From positions 62,001 through 126,000 of the forward strand of contig NZ_JAEQND010000011.1 of the NCBI RefSeq assembly GCF_016722765.1: DNA of 64,000 nucleotides. Direction: 5' to 3'. The notes under the pieces were generated by a model, which searched no databases, was not told the DNA's origin, and saw only the letters and a list, made by a program, of their open reading frames with translations. This DNA is from Ramlibacter alkalitolerans (GTDB taxonomy: Bacteria; Pseudomonadota; Gammaproteobacteria; Burkholderiales; Burkholderiaceae_C). Position numbers and translations under genes: made by a program. Every line of letters begins with the position of its first letter. The first letter of the stretch is position 1. Shown here one piece after another: positions 57,894 through 64,000 of this stretch.

Positions 57894-58526
57894 ATGGCAA
57901 CTGCGAAGAAATCGGCCGCCAAGAAGGCAACGGCCAAGAAGTCCACGGGCGCGAAGAAGACGGCCGCCAAGAAGACGACGGCGAAGAAGGCCACCGCGAA
58001 GAAGACGGCCGCCAAGAAGACGACGGCCAAGAAGTCCACCGCCGCCAAGAAGTCCACGGCCAGCACGGCCCGCAAGACGACCGCCAAGAAGGCGTCGGCT
58101 GGCGGCGCGCGCAAGACCGCGGCGAAGAAGTCGACGGCGGGTGGTGCGCGCAAGACGGCGGCGAAGAAGTCGACCGGCGGCGCGCGCAAGACGGCGGCGA
58201 AGTCCTCCACGGGTACCGCACGCAAGAGCGCGGCGAAGTCGGCGACGGGTGGTGCACGCAAGACGGCGGCGAAGAAGTCGGCCACCGGCGGCGCGCGCAA
58301 GACGGCGGCGAAGTCGTCCACCGGCACGGCGCGCAAGAGCGCGGCGAAGTCGGCCACGGGCGGCGCGCGCAAGACGGCGGCGAAGAAGTCGTCGGGCGGC
58401 GCGAAGAAGGCGGCGAAAGCGCCTGCTGCCGCCGGCGCGTCCTCCACGGCGGCGCCGGCGCCCGCGGCTCAGACCACGCTGAATCCGCAGGCCGCCTGGC
58501 CGTTTCCGACCGCGGCCAAGCCTTAA
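57894..58526 (+). CDS. Histone H1-like lysine/alanine-rich nucleoid protein
   Basis: 210 residues, almost all Lys, Ala, Thr, Ser and Gly. The first half is AKKxxAKK repeats (KKATAKKSTGAKKTAAKK). The second half is longer units GGARKTAAKKS and TGTARKSAAKSATGG, including a near-exact duplicated block. It ends in a non-basic tail TLNPQAAWPFPTAAKP. This matches the eukaryotic-H1-like DNA-condensing proteins of Burkholderiales and Bordetella (BpH1 type). ATG at 57894 follows ACAGGAG. Probably binds DNA non-specifically; the tail's role is unknown. Confidence 0.88.
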   Translation: MATAKKSAAKKATAKKSTGAKKTAAKKTTAKKATAKKTAAKKTTAKKSTAAKKSTASTARKTTAKKASAGGARKTAAKKSTAGGARKTAAKKSTGGARKTAAKSSTGTARKSAAKSATGGARKTAAKKSATGGARKTAAKSSTGTARKSAAKSATGGARKTAAKKSSGGAKKAAKAPAAAGASSTAAPAPAAQTTLNPQAAWPFPTAAKP

Positions 58527-58577
58527 GCAGTCGACGGAGAAAGCGCAGCGCGTTTTCTCCGGGGCCTGGCCTTTTCC

Positions 58578-58601
58578 AACCCGCGCTCCGGCGCGGGTTT
58601 T
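58578..58601 (+). terminator. Terminator of the histone-like gene
   Basis: AACCCGCGC TCCG GCGCGGGTT followed by TT; preceded by a second hairpin GGAGAAA/TTTTCTCC at 58537-58560. Confidence 0.8.
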
Positions 58602-58626
58602 CGTTTCCGCGCGGCAGAATGCAGGC

Positions 58627-59628
58627 ATGAAGGACCTGCAAGGCGACCTGTTCGGCATGCCCGCCGCGCCCGGTCCGGCCCTGCCCGAGGGCCTGCGCTA
58701 CGAGGAGGAGTTCCTCTCGCGCGAGGAGGAAGCCGCGCTGCTGCGCAGCGTCCAGGCGCTGCCGCTGCAGGCCATGCAGTACCAGCAGTACACGGCGCTG
58801 CGCCGCGTCGTGAGCTATGGCGGCCAGTACGACTTCAGCGCCGGGCAACTGAACGAGGCCGAACCGCTGCCGGAGTGGCTGGCCCCGCTGCGCGCGCGCG
58901 CCGCCGCCTGGATCGGCGTCGAGCCGGCGCAGTTCACCCAGGCGCTGGTGGCCGAGTACCGCCCCGGCACGCCGCTCGGCTGGCACCGCGACGTGCCCGA
59001 CTTCGAGGACATCGTCGGCATCTCGCTGCTGGACGAGGCGGTGATGCGCTTTCGTCCCTACCCGCCGGATGCACCCAGGAGATCGGATGTCGTGAAGCTC
59101 ACGCTGGCGCCGCGTTCGATCTACCTGCTGCGCGGTGCCGCCCGCTGGGGTTGGCAGCACAGCGTGGCGCCGGCGAAGGTGCTGCGGTATTCGATCACCT
59201 TGCGGACGGCGAGGCGAAGCGGGCTTCGTAGGCTGGCGGTGGAGCGCAGCGAGACCCCAGCGATGCGCGAAGCGCCGGGGCTTCCGGAGCGCTGGGGTTC
59301 CAGCGCTGACGCGCGTCACCATCAGCCTGCAACGTCACGCTCGACGTCGCCCCCTCACCGCTCCTCCGCCGCAATCTCCATCCGCCGCCGCAGCCGCGCC
59401 GCCTCTTCCCGGTCGCCATTCTTCTCCGCCAGCATCGCCTGCGCGCCCAGCCAGGCCATCACGGCGCGGCGCCAGCCCTGGTCGGAGGCCGTCCTGGTCG
59501 CGATCTCCAACACCTGCGGGTCCGCCTTGCCCGTGCGCAGCAGCACGCCGGCGGCGATCACGCGCGAGAGCGGGTTCTTGATCTTCTCCAGCCGGCCGGC
59601 GCCGCCCTCGCCGGCGATGCCGCGGTAA
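58627..59628 (+). CDS. AlkB-like 2-oxoglutarate/Fe(II) dioxygenase with aberrant C-terminal extension
   Basis: Alpha-ketoglutarate-dependent oxygenase of the AlkB family (DNA/RNA dealkylation or a related role). The genuine domain is residues 1 to about 200: QYQQYTALRRVVSYGG near 55-70, iron ligands His and Asp in GWHRDVPDF (about 120-128), His in WGWQHSV (about 178), and 2-oxoglutarate/substrate arginines in LRYSITLRTAR (about 188-198). After TARR the frame enters a family B repeat (from 59228) and then runs antisense through the next gene to a stop at 59628, giving about 130 unrelated residues. The original stop was probably lost when the repeat arrived. Confidence 0.8.
   Translation: MKDLQGDLFGMPAAPGPALPEGLRYEEEFLSREEEAALLRSVQALPLQAMQYQQYTALRRVVSYGGQYDFSAGQLNEAEPLPEWLAPLRARAAAWIGVEPAQFTQALVAEYRPGTPLGWHRDVPDFEDIVGISLLDEAVMRFRPYPPDAPRRSDVVKLTLAPRSIYLLRGAARWGWQHSVAPAKVLRYSITLRTARRSGLRRLAVERSETPAMREAPGLPERWGSSADARHHQPATSRSTSPPHRSSAAISIRRRSRAASSRSPFFSASIACAPSQAITARRQPWSEAVLVAISNTCGSALPVRSSTPAAITRESGFLIFSSRPAPPSPAMPR
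59228..59330. repeat. Family B palindrome at the end of the AlkB-like gene
   Basis: Arms GTAGGCTGGCGGTG (59228-59241) and CACCATCAGCCTGC (59317-59330) with inner AGACCCCAGCG and CGCTGGGGTTCC. It begins within a few codons of the expected end of AlkB and lies before the convergent lipoprotein gene. Confidence 0.85.
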
Positions 59629-60041
59629 TCCTCCGGCAAGGCCTTGGCCTGCTCCGGCGCCAGCCGGCCGGCCAGGAAATCGGCGTAGGCGCGCTCGGCG
59701 TCGCCGGCGTCCTCGCGCAGCGGCTCGAAGCCCGCGCAGGGCGCAAAGTCGAGGCTCGCCACGCGCACCGCGCAGCGCGTGAGTTCGGCGCGCGCCACGA
59801 GCGACGCCTGCGCCGTGCTCGCCACCTCGTCGCGGAAGTGCTGGAACTCCTTGGCCGCCACGTTGTCGCGGCCGGAGAGGTAGGCGCGCTCGAAGCGGTC
59901 CTGCGCGCCGTCGGCGTTGACCAGCCAGTCCGGCTGGCGCGGCTTGCTGCCACAGGCCGCCAGCAAGGCCAGCGCCAGGGTGGCGGCGACGGCGGATGCG
60001 GCCTTGCCGGGCCGCCGGTGCTTGGCAAGTAGGCCTCTCAT
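59355..60041 (-). CDS. Lipoprotein of an MCE-type transport cluster
   Basis: 228 residues. Lipobox LALLAACGSK (Cys near residue 31) after a hydrophobic signal. The mature part is helical and rich in Ala/Arg/Glu (RFERAYLSGRDNVAAKEFQHF, EEAARLRRRMEIAAEER) with two or three TPR-like helix pairs and four further cysteines. It is not the PqiC/ABC-type auxiliary lipoprotein usually seen in this position; I do not recognise a named family. It overlaps the MCE gene by 4 bp (ATGA), so it is expressed with it. Confidence 0.75.
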   Translation of the reverse strand: MRGLLAKHRRPGKAASAVAATLALALLAACGSKPRQPDWLVNADGAQDRFERAYLSGRDNVAAKEFQHFRDEVASTAQASLVARAELTRCAVRVASLDFAPCAGFEPLREDAGDAERAYADFLAGRLAPEQAKALPEDYRGIAGEGGAGRLEKIKNPLSRVIAAGVLLRTGKADPQVLEIATRTASDQGWRRAVMAWLGAQAMLAEKNGDREEAARLRRRMEIAAEER

Positions 60042-61096
60042 GGCAGCTCGATCTTCCGGTCCTTGGCGAAGGGCCACTTGCGCTGCAGGTCGTTGATCAT
60101 GTCCTCCACCTTGCGCAGGTTCGTCTCCACCTCGGCGCGCAGCGGGCCGAGGTCGGCCGTCGCCTCGCGCACGTTGCTCGCCGCCCCCTGGGCCTCCTTC
60201 AGCACCGCGTCGACACGCTGCAGGCTGCCGCGCGCGTCGGTCAGCAGGCCCTGCAGCTGCCGCATGCCGGCCTGGGTGTCGTCGGCGATGCCGTTGGTGC
60301 CGAACACGCGCGTGTCCGCGTGCTGAACGAAGTTGTCGCCGCGCCGGGCCAGGCGCTGGATCTCCGCCATGGCCGCATTGGCGCGCTCGACCGCCGCCAC
60401 CAGCTTCTGCGCGTCCTGCTCGTTGCCGAAGATGGCGTGCAGCGCGCCGCGCTTGCCCTGCAGCTTCTGCGTGAAGGCCTGCAGGTTGGCCATCGAGCGG
60501 TTCAGCTCGGAGTTCTCGGACGTGATCTGGTTCAGGTTGTCCAGGACGTCCTTGGTGGCGCCGATCACGCGGCCCACTTCCTCGTTGAAGTCGCCGCGCA
60601 GCACCGGTCGCTCGGCGTCGTCCGGCAGCGGCGGATCGGTCAGCACGCCGCTGTAGGCGCGCAGTTGCGCCGGCCCGAAGATGTTCTTCACCAGCGTGAA
60701 GACGCTGGAGGTGCGCAGCCACTTGGCGTCCTTGCGGATCACGTCGACCTCGATGCGCACCTGGCCCTGGTCGTTGAGGGATACCTTCTTGACGGTGCCG
60801 ATCGCGAAGCCCGAGAAGGTCAGGTCCATGCCCGCGACCACGCCTTCGGCGTTGTCGGCGATCAGGTACAGCTGCTGCTTCGGCTCGAAGTAGCCGCGCG
60901 AGCGCATGAGGAAGATGGCCGCGGCGAGGATCAGGGCGATGGTGAACGCCAGCAGCATGATCGCCTTGAGCTCGAGGTTCTTGACCGGCACGTTGCGCGC
61001 GGCCGGCTCGGACTTCGATACCGGAGTTTCCGGCGGTTTCGGCGGCGGCTTGGGCGGCTCGTGCGCGGGGGGCGGCGGGCTGGGCGTGTCGGCCAT
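60038..61096 (-). CDS. MCE (MlaD-type) domain protein
   Basis: 352 residues. A Pro-rich cytoplasmic start (PPKPPPKPPETP), one transmembrane helix (AIMLLAFTIALILAAAIFLM, about 46-65), then an MCE domain (LYLIADNAEGVVAGMDLTFSGFAIGTVKKV, about 76-105) and a long helical, coiled-coil C-terminus (about 160-340). MCE proteins form hexameric rings carrying lipids across the periplasm. It lies between a permease and a lipoprotein. Confidence 0.88.
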   Translation of the reverse strand: MADTPSPPPPAHEPPKPPPKPPETPVSKSEPAARNVPVKNLELKAIMLLAFTIALILAAAIFLMRSRGYFEPKQQLYLIADNAEGVVAGMDLTFSGFAIGTVKKVSLNDQGQVRIEVDVIRKDAKWLRTSSVFTLVKNIFGPAQLRAYSGVLTDPPLPDDAERPVLRGDFNEEVGRVIGATKDVLDNLNQITSENSELNRSMANLQAFTQKLQGKRGALHAIFGNEQDAQKLVAAVERANAAMAEIQRLARRGDNFVQHADTRVFGTNGIADDTQAGMRQLQGLLTDARGSLQRVDAVLKEAQGAASNVREATADLGPLRAEVETNLRKVEDMINDLQRKWPFAKDRKIELP

Positions 61097-61098
61097 GG

Positions 61099-61902
61099 TC
61101 AGATGTAGTTGCCCACCAGGGACAGCGCCTCCAGCACCAGCAGCACGCCGAACATGCGCACCAGGCCCTGGAGCGCGGCGCTTTCTCGCGAGCCGTCGTC
61201 CTCGATGTTGTTCAGGCCGGAGGCCATCGGGATGACCGAGACCGCGATCGCGAAGAACAGGGTTTTCATGCAGAAGATGAAGGTGAACATCGGCGAGAAG
61301 ACCCGCCCGGTGGTGTGCATGTAGGCGTCCATGCCCGCGCTGGTGATGCCCCAGACCGCGAAGTACGCGAGCAGCCCCGCCACGACGCAGCTCAGGGCGG
61401 CGAGTGTGATGCAGGCGAAGATGCCGGCCATGAGCCGCGGCAGCACCTCCACGGCGATGGGGTCCAGCCGGCGGCGCCGGAGCGTGCGGAAGTGGCCCAC
61501 CCGCCGCATCTCCACCAGGGCGGCGCCGCTCGGGATCGTGCAGCGCAGCGCGACGAAGAGGGCCGCCGTCAGCGGGATCAGTTCCACCACCAGCACCCGC
61601 ACCACCATCTCCAGCGCGTACTGCGACAGGCCGTAGCTTTCCGAGGTGACGATCACGATGCGCGTGATGATCAGCGTGAACAGCGCGATCAGCACCGTGA
61701 ACCAGCCGAGAATGGGGGCCGTGTCGACGTACATGTGGCGCGCCAGGTTGTAGCGCGTCTCGGGGCCGTAGCTGCGCGGCGAGAGCGCGCGCACCACCAT
61801 CACGGCGCCGAAGAAGGTGATGCGGGCCCAGGCGGCGAGCCAGCGCACCGGGGCCAGGCTGGTGTGGCTCACCCTGCGGTACCACGTCGACAGATGGGTC
61901 AT
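61099..61902 (-). CDS. MlaE-type ABC transporter permease
   Basis: 267 residues with five to six membrane helices; the family core includes VRVLVVELIPLTAALFVALRCTIPSGAALVEMRRV (read in pieces) near 120-155 and MKTLFFAIAVSVIPMASGL near 225-243. It pairs with the MCE protein whose start lies 2 bp beyond its stop. The ATPase (MlaF type) that normally stands between or beside these genes is absent here. Divergent from gor. Confidence 0.87.
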   Translation of the reverse strand: MTHLSTWYRRVSHTSLAPVRWLAAWARITFFGAVMVVRALSPRSYGPETRYNLARHMYVDTAPILGWFTVLIALFTLIITRIVIVTSESYGLSQYALEMVVRVLVVELIPLTAALFVALRCTIPSGAALVEMRRVGHFRTLRRRRLDPIAVEVLPRLMAGIFACITLAALSCVVAGLLAYFAVWGITSAGMDAYMHTTGRVFSPMFTFIFCMKTLFFAIAVSVIPMASGLNNIEDDGSRESAALQGLVRMFGVLLVLEALSLVGNYI

Positions 61903-62001
61903 AGCCAGCGAATGGTAAGGGCGCCGGAGCGCGCGGCTCGTAAGGCGGCGCCTACAGCAGAGCCATGGCCGAGGGCGTCGGCCTGCAAGGAGAACTGCGG
62001 A

Positions 62002-63369
62002 ATGAGCGATTTCGATTGCGACCTGTTCGTCGTCGGCGGCGGCAGCGGCGGCGTGCGCGCGGCACGGATGGCGGCCCAGCGCGGCGCCCGCGTGGTGCTG
62101 GCGGAAGCCGCGGCGCTGGGTGGCACCTGCGTCAACGTGGGCTGCATCCCCAAGAAGCTCTATAGCTACGCGGCGCACTTCGCCCACGACTTCCAGGATG
62201 CCGCCGGCTTCGGCTGGGACGTGCCGCCGCCGCAGTTCGACTGGCCACGCCTGAAGAAGAACCGCGCAGCGGAGATCGCGCGGCTCAATGGCGTGTACCG
62301 GCAGCTGCTCACAGGCGCCGGCGTGGCGATCGTGCAGGGCTGGGCGACGCTGCTCGGCCCGCACACCGTGCAGGTGGCCACCGGCGAAACCACGCGGCAA
62401 TGGCGCGCGGCCCACATCCTCGTGGCCACCGGTGGCACACCTTCGGTTCCGCACTTCCCCGGACGCGAGCATGTGCTCACCTCGGACCAGATGTTCGACC
62501 TCGAGCCCTTGCCGCGCCGGCTCGTTGTCGTGGGCGGTGGCTACATCGCATGCGAGTTCGCGTCCATCTTCCAGGGGCTGGGCGTGCAGGTGACGCAGCT
62601 CTACCGGGGCGAGCAGGTGCTGCGCGGATTCGACCAAGACGTGCGTGCCTTCGTCGCGCAGGAGATGATCAAGACCGGCCTCGACCTGCGCCTGCACAGC
62701 AACGTCGCGGCGGTCGCGCGGGGGCAGGACGGCCTCGCCGCCACGCTGGAGAACGGCGAGGTGCTCGCGGCCGACGCCGTGCTCTATGCGACGGGGCGGG
62801 TGCCGAACGTGGCGGGCCTCGGCCTCGACGCCGCGGGCGTGAAGCTCACGCCGCACGGCGGCATCGTGGTGGACGAGCGCTTCCGCAGCACGGTGCCTTC
62901 GATCCACGCGGTCGGCGACGTGTGCTCGCGCCTGCAGCTGACGCCGGTGGCCCTGGCCGAAGCCATGGTGGTGGTGGACCAGCTGTTCGGCAGCGGCGAG
63001 CGCCGCATGGAATACGAGTTCGTGCCGACCGCGGTCTTTACCCACCCCAACATCGGCACCGTCGGACTGAGCGAGGAGCAGGCGCGCGAACGCTGCGGCG
63101 AAGTGCGCATCTACCGCTCCGAGTTCCGGCCGCTCAAGCACACCTTGAGCGGCAGCAGCGAACGCACGCTGATGAAACTGGTGGTGGACGCGGCCAGCGA
63201 CCGCGTGGTCGGCCTGCACATGGTCGGCGCCGATGCGGGCGAGATCGTGCAGGGCTTCGCCGTCGCCATGAAGGGGGGCGCGACGAAAAGCGTGTTCGAC
63301 GGCACCATCGGAATCCACCCTACTGCGGCGGAAGAGTTCGTCACGATGCGTGAAGCGGTTACGCGCTGA
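62002..63369 (+). CDS. gor: Glutathione-disulfide reductase
   Basis: NADPH-dependent flavoenzyme reducing GSSG (455 residues). FAD motif VVGGGSGGVRAARMAAQRGA near 9-28; redox-active GGTCVNVGCIPKKL near 40-53; NAD(P)-binding VVGGGYIACEFASIFQGLG near 176-194 with the following basic residue R-rich loop; AVGDVCSRLQLTPVALAE near 306-323; and C-terminal FDGTIGIHPTAAEEFVT with the catalytic His-Glu pair. ATG at 62002 has AGGAGA ahead. Confidence 0.96.
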   Translation: MSDFDCDLFVVGGGSGGVRAARMAAQRGARVVLAEAAALGGTCVNVGCIPKKLYSYAAHFAHDFQDAAGFGWDVPPPQFDWPRLKKNRAAEIARLNGVYRQLLTGAGVAIVQGWATLLGPHTVQVATGETTRQWRAAHILVATGGTPSVPHFPGREHVLTSDQMFDLEPLPRRLVVVGGGYIACEFASIFQGLGVQVTQLYRGEQVLRGFDQDVRAFVAQEMIKTGLDLRLHSNVAAVARGQDGLAATLENGEVLAADAVLYATGRVPNVAGLGLDAAGVKLTPHGGIVVDERFRSTVPSIHAVGDVCSRLQLTPVALAEAMVVVDQLFGSGERRMEYEFVPTAVFTHPNIGTVGLSEEQARERCGEVRIYRSEFRPLKHTLSGSSERTLMKLVVDAASDRVVGLHMVGADAGEIVQGFAVAMKGGATKSVFDGTIGIHPTAAEEFVTMREAVTR

Positions 63370-63483
63370 GCCGTGGCCAAGCCACGCGTGACAACTTCAC
63401 GCATGTCGCGCTCCGCCGGACTCGGACTACAGGATTTACACGCCCTTTGCGGTTGCTGCTGTGCCTCAGGCGTTCAATAACGC

Positions 63484-64000
63484 ATGAGCGCAAACACCAG
63501 AACCACCCGCGGGCAGGGCTGCCGTCGGTGGAGCCCCGGCATCGCAGCCCTCGCGGTCGCCCTCGGCTCGGGCGCGTTCGCCCAGGTGGTGTCGGTGCCG
63601 GCAGCCCACCTCAACCACGCGGAAGGCTCGATCGCCTATGCCCCGCAAGGCGACCAGGAGTGGCACGACGTGGAGCCGCGCCGGCTGCTCAAGCGCGGCG
63701 ACCGCCTGTGGACGGACCGCGGCTCGCGCGCCGAGGTGCAGGCCGGCGGCCATGCCCTGCGCATGAACGACCAGACGCAGCTGATCCTCGAGAACGTCGG
63801 CGAGACCGCCACCCAGCTGAGCCTCACGCAGGGCAGCATCGCCGCCACGGTGACGCGCGTGAATCCGGGCGACAGCTTCGAGATCGGCACGCCGAACCTG
63901 GCCTTCCGCGCCCGCCAGCCGGGCGACTACCGCATCGACGTCGATACGAAGAAGGGTGTCACGCGCGTGGTGGTGCTGAGCGGCAGCGCCGTGGTGTACG
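63484..64000 (+). CDS. FecR-domain secreted protein (3' end missing)
   Basis: 172 residues are visible before the window ends. Signal peptide of about 35 residues (SPGIAALAVALGSGAFAQ), then a FecR-like domain: EGSIAYAPQGDQEWHDVEPRRLLKRGDRLWTD, ALRMNDQTQLILENV and SLTQGSIAATVTRV. Burkholderiales have long secreted proteins of this type with a proline/Arg-rich C-terminus (DUF6600-like); that part is outside the window. A sigma-regulator role is unlikely because there is no membrane anchor visible. It starts 114 bp after gor, a gap with no clear feature. Confidence 0.82.
   Translation, partial: MSANTRTTRGQGCRRWSPGIAALAVALGSGAFAQVVSVPAAHLNHAEGSIAYAPQGDQEWHDVEPRRLLKRGDRLWTDRGSRAEVQAGGHALRMNDQTQLILENVGETATQLSLTQGSIAATVTRVNPGDSFEIGTPNLAFRARQPGDYRIDVDTKKGVTRVVVLSGSAVVY

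Overview
The window is GC-rich (roughly 68-70%), densely coded DNA. Gene content and order (yqgE-ruvX-pyrR-pyrB-pyrX, rubredoxin-pilG-pilH-pilI-pilJ-chpA, dusB-fis-purH, ffh/ccsA divergence, pilS-pilR-ampD, nrdA-nrdB, a lysine-rich histone H1-like protein) point to a Burkholderiales chromosome, most likely Comamonadaceae. Assignments rest on reading the translations; no database search was possible.

Layout. 1-7.2 kb: end of an ABC transporter ATPase, an acyltransferase, the pyrimidine cluster and a divergent photolyase. 7.2-17.8 kb: a PA2779-like membrane protein and the twitching-motility chemosensory operon (ChpA, PilJ, PilI, PilH, PilG) headed by a small rubredoxin. 17.9-23.3 kb: thiD-hemL facing purH-fis-dusB. 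23.4-32.4 kb: a small membrane protein, a DcuB-type C4-dicarboxylate carrier behind a perfect FNR-like box, ychF, a MOSC protein, then an overlapping UbiH-like/DsbC/M61 peptidase/DUF3108 operon. 32.5-36.0 kb: part of the phenylacetate pathway (paaK, paaI, paaG and a divergent enoyl-CoA hydratase). 36.1-41.25 kb: a 5-kb integrated element in tRNA-Met. 41.5-52.9 kb: two uncharacterised proteins, miaB, an outer-membrane barrel with a polyproline tail, an L,D-transpeptidase, ffh, ccsA, a PP0621-like protein, pilS-pilR and ampD. 53-57.7 kb: nrdA-nrdB with a legible NrdR/sigma-70 control region. 57.9-64 kb: histone-like protein, an AlkB-like dioxygenase, a three-gene MCE (Mla-like) lipid-transport cluster without an ATPase, glutathione reductase and the start of a FecR-domain protein.

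The accessory highlight is the 5-kb element. It is bounded by a 17-bp direct repeat of the tRNA 3' end (36191-36207 and 41232-41248). It carries a tyrosine integrase, a small unknown protein, a RepL-like winged-helix protein behind a long palindrome, a non-coding block packed with consecutive hairpins, a MobV-type relaxase and an orphan soluble histidine kinase. This is the architecture of a very small integrative mobilizable element, with a signalling kinase as its only evident cargo. The terminator that probably once followed tRNA-Met now lies just beyond the right att site.

The second theme is three families of palindromic repeats that gather at gene ends, mostly between convergent genes. 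Several have altered proteins: one lies in frame inside nrdB, one encodes the C-terminus of the acyltransferase, and one appears to have removed the stop codon of the AlkB gene.
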